From Serratia inhibens (GTDB lineage Bacteria; Pseudomonadota; Gammaproteobacteria; Enterobacterales; Enterobacteriaceae), in contig NZ_QYYG01000002.1 in NCBI RefSeq assembly GCF_003591175.1, forward strand, positions 620,001 to 684,000: DNA of 64,000 bases, in the 5' to 3' direction. Both the position numbers and the translations under genes were made by a program. Position 1 is the stretch's first letter; each line of letters opens with the position of its first letter. The notes below the pieces were generated by a model that was given only the letters and a program-made list of their open reading frames with translations, was not told the origin of the DNA and ran no database searches. Shown piece by piece: positions 27,407-36,034 of this stretch.

Positions 27407-28924
27407 ATGGAAACCTGGATGTATTTAACCCAAGGGTTCGAGGTGGCGCTGGTGCCGCAGAACCTGATTATCGCACTGATTGGCTGCTTCGTCGGCACCA
27501 TTGTCGGCCTGCTGCCGGGGCTGGGGCCGATCAACGGCGTGGCTATCTTGCTGCCGCTGGCGTTTGCTCTCAAGCTGCCGGCCGAGTCCGCGCTGATCCT
27601 GCTGGCGACAGTCTATATCGGCTGCGAATACGGTGGCCGCATCTCGTCCATCCTGCTTAACGTACCCGGCGATGCGGCGGCTATCATGACCGCGCTGGAC
27701 GGCTACCCGATGGCGCAACAGGGCCGCGCCGGCGTGGCGTTGTCGATCTCGGCGGTCAGCTCTTTCGTCGGTTCGATGATCGCCATCGGCGGCATTATCC
27801 TGTTCGCTCCGCTGTTGGCGCGCTGGTCACTGGCGTTCGGCCCGGCGGAGTACTTTGCCCTGATGGTGTTCGCCATCGCCTGTCTGGGCAGCATGATGAG
27901 CCAAAACCCGCTGAAGTCGCTGCTGGCGGCGCTGATTGGCCTGGGGCTGGCGACGGTCGGCGTAGACGCCAACACCGGCGTTTACCGCTTCACCTTCGAC
28001 AGCGTGCATCTCTCCGACGGCGTGCAGTTTATCGTAGTGGTGATCGGGTTGTTCTCGGTCAGCGAAATCCTGCTGATGCTGGAAAGCACCAGCGGCGGAC
28101 AAAAGTTGGTGCGTAAAACCGGTCGCCTGTTGTTTAACCGCAAAGAGGCCGCCGAATGCGTTGGCCCGACGCTGCGCTCTTCGGTGATCGGTTTCTTCGT
28201 CGGCATTCTGCCCGGCGCCGGTGCCACCATCGCCAGTGCGCTCACCTATATGACCGAAAAGAAAATCAGCGGCAACAGCGAGACCTTCGGCAAGGGGGAT
28301 ATTCGCGGCGTCGCGGCGCCGGAAGCCGCCAACAATGCTTCGGCCTGCGGCTCGTTCATTCCGATGCTGACGCTGGGCGTACCGGGTTCCGGCACCACGG
28401 CGGTGATGATGGGCGCGCTGACGCTGTACAACATCACGCCAGGCCCGGCGATGTTCACCGAGCAGCCGGACATTGTCTGGGGCCTGATCGCCGCGTTGCT
28501 GATTGCCAACGTGATCCTGCTGGTCATGAACCTGCCGCTGGTCGGCCTGTTTACCCGCATGCTGACCATCCCGCTGTGGTTCCTGGTACCGGCGATTGCC
28601 GCCGTGTCTGCGGTAGGCGTTTATGCGGTGCACAGCACCACCTTTGACCTGCTGTTGATGGTCGGGCTGGGAGTATTCGGTTATATCTTGCGCAAAATGC
28701 ACTTCCCGATGTCGCCGCTGATCCTGGGTTTCGTGCTGGGTGAAATGCTGGAACAGAACCTGCGCCGCGCGCTGTCTATCAGCAACGGGGATTTTGGCAT
28801 TCTGTGGAGCAGCGGTATCGCGCAAACGCTGCTGGTATTGGCGGTAGCGGTGCTGGTATTGCCGCTGTTGCTGCGTATAGTGCGAAAACGCCGCACGGTG
28901 GAAGAAACGGCGAAGGCCGAGTAA
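27407..28924 (+). CDS. tctA: Tricarboxylate transporter large membrane subunit TctA
   Basis: TctA is the large integral-membrane subunit that moves sodium and the tricarboxylate released by TctC. The 505-residue protein is nearly superimposable on Salmonella TctA, with the two signature loops GLLPGLGPINGVAILLPLAF near residue 30 and FVGILPGAGATIASALTYM near residue 265. Two ATGs (27404, 27407) are adjacent; METWMYL fits the known N-terminus. GGGGG precedes it. A terminator follows. Confidence 0.95.
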   Translation: METWMYLTQGFEVALVPQNLIIALIGCFVGTIVGLLPGLGPINGVAILLPLAFALKLPAESALILLATVYIGCEYGGRISSILLNVPGDAAAIMTALDGYPMAQQGRAGVALSISAVSSFVGSMIAIGGIILFAPLLARWSLAFGPAEYFALMVFAIACLGSMMSQNPLKSLLAALIGLGLATVGVDANTGVYRFTFDSVHLSDGVQFIVVVIGLFSVSEILLMLESTSGGQKLVRKTGRLLFNRKEAAECVGPTLRSSVIGFFVGILPGAGATIASALTYMTEKKISGNSETFGKGDIRGVAAPEAANNASACGSFIPMLTLGVPGSGTTAVMMGALTLYNITPGPAMFTEQPDIVWGLIAALLIANVILLVMNLPLVGLFTRMLTIPLWFLVPAIAAVSAVGVYAVHSTTFDLLLMVGLGVFGYILRKMHFPMSPLILGFVLGEMLEQNLRRALSISNGDFGILWSSGIAQTLLVLAVAVLVLPLLLRIVRKRRTVEETAKAE

Positions 28925-28927
28925 GTA

Positions 28928-28965
28928 AAATGGGCGGGGGATATTACCCCGCCCATTTCAGTTTT
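28928..28965. terminator. Bidirectional terminator between tctA and the acetyltransferase gene
   Basis: AAATGGGCGGGG pairs with CCCCGCCCATTT around ~7 loop bases, followed by CAGTTTT. It lies between the convergent tctA and acetyltransferase genes and can serve both. Confidence 0.85.
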
Positions 28966-29593
28966 AACGCTTAATGTCGTTTATCGCCCGTTCCAGGGCG
29001 GCAATATCATTATCGGCCAGCCAAGGTTGCACGCGGGCAAAATCCTCCGCCGACAAGTCATAAATGCGCAGCGCGAGCAGCCGTGCGGTCGTCTCCGGAG
29101 CAAATCGCCGCTTGATCGGCCGCGCCGGGTTGCCGCCCACGATGACGTAAGGTTCGACATCCGCAGTCACTATGCTGCCTGCAGCTACCACCGCCCCTTC
29201 GCCAATAGTGACGCCCGGCATCAGCATCGCCCGCATGCCTATCCAGCAGCCGTCGCCCAACCGGGTATCGCCCTTCGGCTGATAAGCGGCCTGGATGCTC
29301 GCCATAAACGGGTACAGGCTCAGCCAATCGATACGGTGCGTATGATTGCCGCCCATCAGGATCACCGCCTCGGCGGCTATACAGACATAATCGCCGATCA
29401 GCAATTGGTCTATCGGCCCCAACGGTGGCCACTGTTGGCTGACCGCGTCGCCGTGTAAATAACGCACGACGGAGCGTTCGAACCCGCTATCCCAGCAGTC
29501 GCTGTAATAGCTGTGGGTTCCCTTGACGATAATGTTGGGGTTGGTCACCGTCTGGTGCAGCAGTTCTGTTTTGGACCAGTGTTTTTCAGACAT
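28964..29593 (-). CDS. CatB/Vat-type hexapeptide-repeat O-acetyltransferase
   Basis: A 209-residue left-handed beta-helix acetyltransferase of the xenobiotic (Vat/CatB) branch. Visible signs are IGDYVCIAAEAVILMGGNHTHR with the catalytic-type His, the hexapeptide run GDGCWIGMRAMLMPGVTIGE followed by GAVVAAGSIVTADV, and the closing VIVGGNPARPIKRRF. The family acetylates chloramphenicol, streptogramins or sugars from acetyl-CoA; the substrate here is unknown and resistance should not be assumed. The ATG at 29593 is used; the open frame upstream is not conserved. Confidence 0.85.
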   Translation of the reverse strand: MSEKHWSKTELLHQTVTNPNIIVKGTHSYYSDCWDSGFERSVVRYLHGDAVSQQWPPLGPIDQLLIGDYVCIAAEAVILMGGNHTHRIDWLSLYPFMASIQAAYQPKGDTRLGDGCWIGMRAMLMPGVTIGEGAVVAAGSIVTADVEPYVIVGGNPARPIKRRFAPETTARLLALRIYDLSAEDFARVQPWLADNDIAALERAINDIKR

Positions 29594-29640
29594 GGCGCTT
29601 TCTCTTTTACTGGTTGCAAGAGCCACGGAACGAGATCTGT

Positions 29641-29697
29641 GGCCGTGTTTTCGTTCACCAAACACGGCCCGATTAAGCGATGATCGCCTTTTTTAAT
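29641..29697. other. Two adjacent inverted repeats between acetyltransferase and DMT permease genes
   Basis: GGCCGTGTTT (29641-29650) and AAACACGGCC (29660-29669) form a perfect 10-bp stem. GCGATGATCGC followed by CTTTTTT lies at 29677-29693. The T-run favours termination on the + strand, where no gene ends; on the leftward strand they lie past the DMT permease stop and upstream of the acetyltransferase gene. Confidence 0.45.
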
Positions 29698-29748
29698 CTT
29701 GGATTGTTAATCATGATTGCCTCTCCAGCGAAGCATAAGGGTAACAAA

Positions 29749-30744
29749 TCAGGCCTGAGCCGTCTTCGTCTTCAACATCAACACCCCGCCCATCACCAGA
29801 GCGCTGCCCAGCAGTTGCAGTTGGTTCATGTTTTCCCCCAGCAGGAAATAGGCAATGACCGCCGTGAACACCAGCTCCAGCGACAAAATCAGGTTTGCTA
29901 CCGCCAACGGCAGGGTTTTCAGGCTGATATTGTACAGGCCAAATCCCAGCAGCGTCGGCCCGGCAGCCAGAACCACCAGCAACAACCAGCCGCTCCACTC
30001 AATACCTTGCGCCCCCTGGGACAGGAACCACAAAGAGCCGGTCATCCCCTGAAATGCCGCCAAAGGAAACAGCGTCAGCGCGGTGTTGAACAGCCATTGG
30101 TAAATCGCCGAAAAGCCAAACACATACAGAATGGTGTTCCACACAGGATAGCGCCGTTCAGTGGCTACCCGCCCTCCCAGGGTGTAAAGGGTATAGCCGA
30201 TTCCGGACAGCATGCCGATCAACAGCCCCAGCAGGTTGAAATGGGTGTTGCCCATGCTGTCGCCGTTACTGACCAGGAAACAGCCGCCCAGGCTAACCAC
30301 AATCACCAGCATCTGGCGCAGGTTCAGCCGTTCGCTGTACATCATCCAACCAAGAAATACGGTAAAACCTACCGAACAGTAAGTAAGAATGGTCGCCACC
30401 GACGCGCCGTTCAAAGCTACCGACAGTGTCCACAGGCTGTTGAATACCGCCAGCAGCAAGCCATAACAGGCATAAAAAGGCACCTGCGCAGGCTGCAAGC
30501 GCGCCCATTCGGGTTTGATCAGCAACAGCAAAGGCAATAACACCAGGGCAACCAATGCCGCTCGCCAAAAGGCCAGCACGAAGGTGGGCAGGTGATAATG
30601 CTCCGTCAGCACGCGGATAATAATGGCGGTGAAGGCCAGCAGCATGGCACTGATGATGGCTATGACATAGCCTTGGCTGCTGCCCTGCAAAATACGCGCA
30701 CCGGGGAAAACCGGCCTTGCTGAAATACCCGACGGTAATGACAT
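29749..30744 (-). CDS. EamA/DMT family permease
   Basis: A 331-residue inner-membrane protein with ten predicted helices in two EamA halves: VIAIISAMLLAFTAIIIRVL and LIGMLSGIGYTLYTLGGRVA mark the starts of the repeats. Substrate unknown; amino acid or cofactor-like metabolites are usual for paralogues. The ATG at 30744 has GAGGG upstream. It is divergent from a MocR-type PLP regulator (170 bp apart), the common layout in which MocR proteins control a neighbouring permease. Confidence 0.85.
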   Translation of the reverse strand: MSLPSGISARPVFPGARILQGSSQGYVIAIISAMLLAFTAIIIRVLTEHYHLPTFVLAFWRAALVALVLLPLLLLIKPEWARLQPAQVPFYACYGLLLAVFNSLWTLSVALNGASVATILTYCSVGFTVFLGWMMYSERLNLRQMLVIVVSLGGCFLVSNGDSMGNTHFNLLGLLIGMLSGIGYTLYTLGGRVATERRYPVWNTILYVFGFSAIYQWLFNTALTLFPLAAFQGMTGSLWFLSQGAQGIEWSGWLLLVVLAAGPTLLGFGLYNISLKTLPLAVANLILSLELVFTAVIAYFLLGENMNQLQLLGSALVMGGVLMLKTKTAQA

Positions 30745-30914
30745 GACACCCTCAAAAAACTGCGGCAATAGACTCAGACAAGGATTCTAACGCGGCGAAA
30801 CTTCGCCGCCAGAGCCACTTTCCCCCGTTGTTATGCAGGCCACTTTTATCCGCTTGAAGGCCGATGGCCATGAGGTATAGTAAAAATCATCGCCCCTTAC
30901 CGAGCCAATTTCCC

Positions 30915-32372
30915 ATGCATATCCCGTTAGATCGCCAGCAGGATGTCCCGTTGTATCTGCAAATTGAAGAGGCGCTGCGGCGGGCGATACTGAGCGGCGT
31001 ATTTGTCGATGGCGACAAACTGCCTTCCACCCGCACATTGGCGGCCGAACTGGCCGTCAGTCGGCTGACGGTCGACAATGCCTATGCCGAACTGGCGTCC
31101 AAAGGATTTCTGCGCCAGCGGCGCGGCAGCGGTGCCTATGTTCTGCATCCGGGCACGCTGCCTGCTCAACCGCAGCCGACGTCCGATGCGTCGTTCCCGG
31201 CAGAGCGTTTCACCACCCTGACCTCGCGACTGGACGGTTACCCCGACACACCGCTGCCGGATAACATCATCAACTTTGCCGCCGGCGTCGGCAGCCCGAG
31301 GGTTTTCCCCCAGGAAGAATTCCGCAAGATCTTGCTGTCGGTGCTTAGCCGCCATGCGGAGGAGGCTTTCGGCTATGGCGAATACTGCGGCTACTACCCG
31401 CTGCGCGATACGCTGGGGCGGATCCTCACCGCGCAGGGCATCCCCACCCACGCAGAACAGGTGCTGATCACCAACGGTTCGCAGCATGCCATCAGCCTGA
31501 TTGTGCAAAGCCTGCTTGAGCCGGGGGATACGGTGATCGTCGAAGAACCCACCTACGCCGAAGCGCTGGGGCTGCTGCGTCTGCACAGGATCAATATCGT
31601 CACTGTCCCCAGCGATCGACACGGCATGCTGGTTGAACACCTGCCGGCGCTGCTGGAAAAGCACCGGCCAAAACTGATTTACACCATCCCCAATTTTCAT
31701 AACCCGACCGGGCGTTGCATGAGCGAAGCCCGCCGCCGACGCCTGCTGGCGCTGGCTCAACATGCCGGAGTGCTGATACTGGAAGACGATTTTGTCGGCG
31801 ATCTGCGCTACAACGGCAAGCAATTGCCGTCGCTGCGGGCACAGGCTGCACCGGGTGCGGTGCTCTATGTCAGTACCTTTTCCAAAATGTTGCTGCCCAG
31901 CATGCGCATCGGCTATCTGGTCGCAGACAGCGAGCAATATCAGCAGATAGCACGGTTAAAACACGTAGACAGCTTTACCAGCTCCAACCTGATCCAACGG
32001 GCGCTGGACGCCTTTGTCACCATCGGCCGTTATGACAAACAGCTGCGGCGCGCCGGGCGGATCTACCGCCAGCACCGAGACGCCATGATCACGGCATTGC
32101 AGCAGCATCTGCCGCACGGCTGCCACTTTGAAACGCCCGAGGGCGGGTTATTTATCTGGCTGACGCTGCCCGCTGCGGTTGATAACGAAGCCCTGATGCC
32201 GGTGGCCTGGCGCCACGGCGTCACCTTCGCACGCGGAGAGTGTTTTTATGCCCGGGAACAGCATGGCGCGCATGGCCTGCGGCTGAATTTCGCCGCCAAC
32301 ACGCCGCCGCTGATTGAGGAAGGTATCGCCCGACTCTGCCGGGCGATTAATGAGGTAATAGCCGCAAAATAG
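30915..32372 (+). CDS. MocR-family transcriptional regulator (GntR HTH + aminotransferase-like domain)
   Basis: The 485-residue protein joins a GntR-type winged helix (residues ~10-75: LYLQIEEALRRAILSG, SRLTVDNAYAELASKGFLRQ) to a fold-type I aminotransferase domain with the PLP-binding Lys in STFSKMLLPSMRIGYL. Such proteins are PLP-dependent regulators; enzymatic turnover is usually absent. The ATG at 30915 is used; an upstream extension of 17 codons is not conserved. The divergent DMT permease is the likely target. It ends 7 bp from the convergent scsD. Confidence 0.9.
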   Translation: MHIPLDRQQDVPLYLQIEEALRRAILSGVFVDGDKLPSTRTLAAELAVSRLTVDNAYAELASKGFLRQRRGSGAYVLHPGTLPAQPQPTSDASFPAERFTTLTSRLDGYPDTPLPDNIINFAAGVGSPRVFPQEEFRKILLSVLSRHAEEAFGYGEYCGYYPLRDTLGRILTAQGIPTHAEQVLITNGSQHAISLIVQSLLEPGDTVIVEEPTYAEALGLLRLHRINIVTVPSDRHGMLVEHLPALLEKHRPKLIYTIPNFHNPTGRCMSEARRRRLLALAQHAGVLILEDDFVGDLRYNGKQLPSLRAQAAPGAVLYVSTFSKMLLPSMRIGYLVADSEQYQQIARLKHVDSFTSSNLIQRALDAFVTIGRYDKQLRRAGRIYRQHRDAMITALQQHLPHGCHFETPEGGLFIWLTLPAAVDNEALMPVAWRHGVTFARGECFYAREQHGAHGLRLNFAANTPPLIEEGIARLCRAINEVIAAK

Positions 32373-32379
32373 ACCGGGC

Positions 32380-32880
32380 TTACCGCCCGGCCCACCACAG
32401 ACGCAGTTTCATCCCCCAGTAGCTGGTCCAGCCGGTGGTGCTTTGCACTACCTTACCCTGGTAAATGACCACCAGCGTCGGGGTGACGCCTACCTGCCAT
32501 TGCGCCGACAGCTCGCCGCGCGGATCGTTAACCACCGGCAGCGTCAGCCGTTTGCGCGCCAGCCACTGTTCAACCTGCAGATCGTCGCCGGAACGCAGTG
32601 CCACGGTCAGCACATTGCCGCCCTCCTCCGCCAGCCTGGCAACATACGGCGTGGTAAAGCGGCACACGCCGCACCAACTGGCCCAGAAATAGACCAACAG
32701 CGGCTTGTCCCGGCTGAGTTGCGCGAGTGAAACCCTCTCGCCGCTCAGTGTGGTCAACGCCTGTGAATCGAAAGCCGCCGGTGCCTGCGGTGCGCGCAGC
32801 CAGTCCATCGCCATCACCACCGCCAGCACAATCAGCAGCAGGATCAAGAGTTCGCGCCCCCAGCGCCGCAGCCTAGCCAT
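32380..32880 (-). CDS. scsD: Membrane-anchored thioredoxin-like protein ScsD
   Basis: ScsD belongs to the suppressor-of-copper-sensitivity cluster. The 166-residue product has an N-terminal anchor (LLILLLIVLAVVMAM), a TlpA/thioredoxin fold with active site WASWCGVC (Cys70, Cys73) and the cis-Pro motif GVTPTLVV, facing the periplasm. It probably exchanges electrons with ScsB or substrates. It overlaps scsC by 8 bp at the end of the leftward scsABCD run. Confidence 0.9.
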   Translation of the reverse strand: MARLRRWGRELLILLLIVLAVVMAMDWLRAPQAPAAFDSQALTTLSGERVSLAQLSRDKPLLVYFWASWCGVCRFTTPYVARLAEEGGNVLTVALRSGDDLQVEQWLARKRLTLPVVNDPRGELSAQWQVGVTPTLVVIYQGKVVQSTTGWTSYWGMKLRLWWAGR

Positions 32881-33589
32881 TTTTGACCTTCGCCAGTTGC
32901 TGTTTCACTATCGCCTCCAACTCCTCGTAAGACACCGCACCCGGCAGCATCTGGTCACCAATCAGCGTCGCAGGCGTTCCCTGCACACCCAGTTTTTCCG
33001 CCAGTTCCATGTTGGTGCTCAGTGTGGTCATGCTCAGTTCGCTCGGCGCCACCGCTTTCACTCCGGTTTTCTGCTGGGCGGCGGCGATGCTGGCGCTGTC
33101 GTGGAAACCCTTTTTCGCCATCAGCCGCTGGTGCAACGCCCAAAACTGGTCCGGATGTTGCTGCCAGGCAGTTAAAGCGACACGCGCCGAGCTGACCGAG
33201 CTTTCGCCTTTGAACGGCAGCAGTTTCACCACCAGCGCCACCTCCGGATTTTGTTTGACGATTTTTTCCAGCATCGGATCAAAACGCTTACAGTACGGGC
33301 AGTTGTAATCCGTGAACACCACCAGCGTCAGTTTAGCGTTGCCGGCACCCAGTCGCGGGCTGGCTGGGTCTTCATACAAAGCTTTGGCGTTTTGCTTAAT
33401 CGCCTGGTCAATCTGCTGGCCGGCAGTCTGCTGCTGCCAGGCATCGACCGCCTGCGCCAGAATATCCGGGTTCGACACCAGGGTTTCACGGATAAGTTCC
33501 TTAATGCGTACCTCCTGCTCAGGCGTAAAGGGGGCAGCAGCCCAGACCGGAGCGGCAATCAGCATCAATAACATCAGTAACTTTTTCAT
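32873..33589 (-). CDS. scsC: DsbA-like periplasmic thiol protein ScsC
   Basis: ScsC is a soluble periplasmic thioredoxin-family protein that in Salmonella and Proteus binds copper or shuffles disulfides and is kept reduced by ScsB. The 238-residue precursor has a signal peptide (cut near residue 18), a charged N-terminal stretch that in trimeric homologues forms a stalk, the active site CPYC at 97-100 in FTDYNCPYCKRFDPML, and cis-Pro GTPATLIG. It overlaps scsB by 4 bp (ATGA) and scsD by 8 bp. Confidence 0.92.
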   Translation of the reverse strand: MKKLLMLLMLIAAPVWAAAPFTPEQEVRIKELIRETLVSNPDILAQAVDAWQQQTAGQQIDQAIKQNAKALYEDPASPRLGAGNAKLTLVVFTDYNCPYCKRFDPMLEKIVKQNPEVALVVKLLPFKGESSVSSARVALTAWQQHPDQFWALHQRLMAKKGFHDSASIAAAQQKTGVKAVAPSELSMTTLSTNMELAEKLGVQGTPATLIGDQMLPGAVSYEELEAIVKQQLAKVKNG

Positions 33590-35619
33590 TGTTGGTTTCC
33601 TTTGGCGGCGGACAGGGTTTGCAACACGGCATCGCGGGTTAACAGCGGGGACAACACCACACCGTCAGGGCTGCCCGGACCATAAATCTGGTTAAAAGGC
33701 ACGGCAACGCTGCCGCGCCGTTGCAGGAAGGCGCCGATCTCGGCAGAAGGACGGCTCCAGTCTCCCCGCAAAGCGACCACGTCTTCGGCATTCAGCGCTT
33801 TCTGCACATCGCCACGCAACAGTACGTTGAATTTATTGGCTTTGCAGGTGACGCACCAGTCGGCAGTGACGTCGATAAACACCCGTTTTCGCTCGGCCAA
33901 CGCCTGGGCGATCGCCTGCTCGCTCAGCGGTTGCCAGCGCACGTTGTCCTGCAGCGGTTGACGCCACAGCCCGGCGGTGAGCGAACCGGCCAACAACGCC
34001 ACGCCGAACAGCACCAGCGTGACGGCAACCCATCCGGCAGCAAGACGCACGCCATGCCGTCGCCATACCGCCAACAGCAGAGCCAACAGCGCTATGCCGC
34101 CCAAGGCCAACGTCGGGGTTGCGCCAATATGATTCACCATCAGGCTCAGCAGCCACAGCGAAGAAGCCAGCATCAGCAAGCCCATTGCCCACCGTAACGC
34201 GTTCATCCAACGCCCCGGACGCGGCAAACGCAGCGCCAGCGCCGGCCAGGCGGCGATCAGCAGCCACGGCAGGCTCATGCCGATACCCAGGGCGACAAAC
34301 ATGCCCCACAGCACCGGCAGCGGCGCGGCCAGGGCAAAAGCCACGGCGGTGCCAAGAAAGGGTGCAGAACAGGGCGTCGCCAGCAAGGTGGCAAAAGCGC
34401 CCTGCCAGAAATGCCCGTTCAGGCCGTTCCCGTTATGGGTCGCCAGTTTGGTATTCAGCGAAGAGGAAAGCTGCAGGTGAAACAGACCGAACAGGTTGGC
34501 GCTGAACAACAGCGTTACCAACACCATAAAGCCGATAAACCACGGGTTTTGAAACTGAATGCCCCAGCCAAGCGCTTGATTACTCAGCCGCAGCGCCGTC
34601 ATCAGCAATGCCAATGCCATAAAGGAGGCGACAATGCCCAATGACGAAGCCAGAAACTGCAGCCGGATGCTGCGCCGATCCCGCAGTTCCACCTGCAAAA
34701 TCGAGCCCAGTTTGATGCCGAGCACCGGCAGCACGCAGGGCATCAGGTTGAGGACCAGGCCACCGGCCAACGCCATCAGTACCGCCTGCCACAGCGGAAA
34801 AGCCACAGCCGGTGAGGCCAGCGGCCCGCCAATCGGCAGTTGCACCTGCTGCGCGATACCGCCGTCACTGATGACCAGCGTCAGGGTTTTACCGCGCAAG
34901 TCCGGTGCGGTATCCCCCCAGCCATCACTGACCGGTACCCGCGCCAACATCCGGTTGCCGTCGGCGCTGACCTGCGGTTTGCCGAGATCGGCATCCTCCA
35001 GCGTATCGAAGAACAACTCCGGCTGCCGCCAACCGGCGGTACGTTCGGCGCTGATCTGCAGCTCCCCGCGCTGATAACCGGCTTTGATGCCATCAACCAG
35101 GCCATCGGCAATCGGCACCTTTCCCATCGCCTGAGCAAAGTCGTGATCAAACTGCGCGTCTGGCGACGCGCCGAGATCGAGACTGAACGGATAGTCGGTC
35201 AAAATGCAGACGTTGCTGCAGGTAGACAGCGTCAGGGTGCCCGCCAGTTGAGGCGGCGCGGCTCCCTTTATCACCATCGGCAGTTCAACCCGATCGTGAT
35301 ATCCCTGGGTGGAAATGCCGGCTACGTCAAAACGCTGCGGCGTCGGCCAAAACCAGGTAGCCGGCGGCAAGTTGCCTTGCCAGCGTATCTCCGGCGCAAT
35401 ACCGCCTTCACCGGGTGAACGCCAGTAGGTTTTCCAGCCTTTTTGCAACTCTATTGCCAGCAGCAACCGGGTCTCCCCAGGGTGCGACGTGTCGGCGCGC
35501 AGCCGCACTTTGGCGTGATCGTTGGCCGGGCTTTGCAGCCAGCCGCTGTCTGCCGCCTGCAAGGCGGGCTGCCACAGCATTAACAGGCAGGCAAGCGCCG
35601 ACCTGATGATATTCAACAT
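33586..35619 (-). CDS. scsB: DsbD-like thiol reductase ScsB
   Basis: ScsB carries electrons from cytosolic thioredoxin across the membrane to ScsC. The 677-residue protein has a signal-like start (MLNIIRSALACLLMLWQ...LQA), a periplasmic alpha domain with the Cys pair in LSTCSNVCILTDYPF, eight predicted helices with the conserved Cys in LNLMPCVLPVLGIK and ATPCSAPFLGTAVAF, and a C-terminal thioredoxin-like domain with VTADWCVTCKANK. The ATG at 35619 has GGAGA 7 bp upstream; a start 8 codons earlier is open but lacks a site. First large gene after scsA. Confidence 0.92.
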   Translation of the reverse strand: MLNIIRSALACLLMLWQPALQAADSGWLQSPANDHAKVRLRADTSHPGETRLLLAIELQKGWKTYWRSPGEGGIAPEIRWQGNLPPATWFWPTPQRFDVAGISTQGYHDRVELPMVIKGAAPPQLAGTLTLSTCSNVCILTDYPFSLDLGASPDAQFDHDFAQAMGKVPIADGLVDGIKAGYQRGELQISAERTAGWRQPELFFDTLEDADLGKPQVSADGNRMLARVPVSDGWGDTAPDLRGKTLTLVISDGGIAQQVQLPIGGPLASPAVAFPLWQAVLMALAGGLVLNLMPCVLPVLGIKLGSILQVELRDRRSIRLQFLASSLGIVASFMALALLMTALRLSNQALGWGIQFQNPWFIGFMVLVTLLFSANLFGLFHLQLSSSLNTKLATHNGNGLNGHFWQGAFATLLATPCSAPFLGTAVAFALAAPLPVLWGMFVALGIGMSLPWLLIAAWPALALRLPRPGRWMNALRWAMGLLMLASSLWLLSLMVNHIGATPTLALGGIALLALLLAVWRRHGVRLAAGWVAVTLVLFGVALLAGSLTAGLWRQPLQDNVRWQPLSEQAIAQALAERKRVFIDVTADWCVTCKANKFNVLLRGDVQKALNAEDVVALRGDWSRPSAEIGAFLQRRGSVAVPFNQIYGPGSPDGVVLSPLLTRDAVLQTLSAAKGNQQ

Positions 35620-35668
35620 GTTTTTTCTCCATAAATGAGTCAATCACCAAACAAGACGGGCGATTAAC

Positions 35669-36034
35669 TCATTCACGGAATACGCATAATCGGAGGTGTA
35701 CCCTGAGGGTCGTGGGAGAAATCACTCTGGGAGGGGGAATACGCAGACGCGCGGCCACGGTGGGTGCCAACAGCACCAGCAGCAGGCCAAGACCGAACAG
35801 CAGGGTTTCGAACATCACCGGCGGCGCGGCCAACAGGGATTTGGCGCTCAGTTCGCAGGGCTTGGGCTGAAGTGCAGCGTCGTCATCGGTGGCGGAGAGT
35901 GCGGCGCCGGCAACGGGCAAGCCCATCGCCTGCTGCAACGCATGCAGGCCCGCCATGCGTTGAGTCATGCAGGTCAGCACCACCAGGCAAGCCAGGCATA
36001 AAAACCATTTCGCAATCCGCTGCTGTTTAACCAT
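35669..36034 (-). CDS. scsA: ScsA-like copper-tolerance membrane protein
   Basis: A 121-residue protein in the position of scsA, 49 bp upstream of scsB. It has an N-terminal helix (WFLCLACLVVLTCMTQ) and a second hydrophobic segment (MFETLLFGLGLLLVLLAPTV), with a Cys-containing loop (KPCELSAKS) between and a Cys-x-Phe-Arg-Glu end (Cys117). ScsA in Salmonella is a small inner-membrane protein linked to peroxide/copper tolerance; its reaction is unknown. Family assignment rests on length, topology and context. Confidence 0.75.
   Translation of the reverse strand: MVKQQRIAKWFLCLACLVVLTCMTQRMAGLHALQQAMGLPVAGAALSATDDDAALQPKPCELSAKSLLAAPPVMFETLLFGLGLLLVLLAPTVAARLRIPPPRVISPTTLRVHLRLCVFRE

Noticed and set aside
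27827-28825. Long reverse-strand open frame (332 codons) opposite tctA
   Set aside because: It is an antisense shadow of a high-GC gene, with low-complexity Gln/Arg/His composition and no ribosome site or family signs.
28964-29593. Chloramphenicol resistance gene
   Set aside because: The product belongs to the CatB/Vat fold family, but many chromosomal members have no drug activity; resistance cannot be claimed from sequence.
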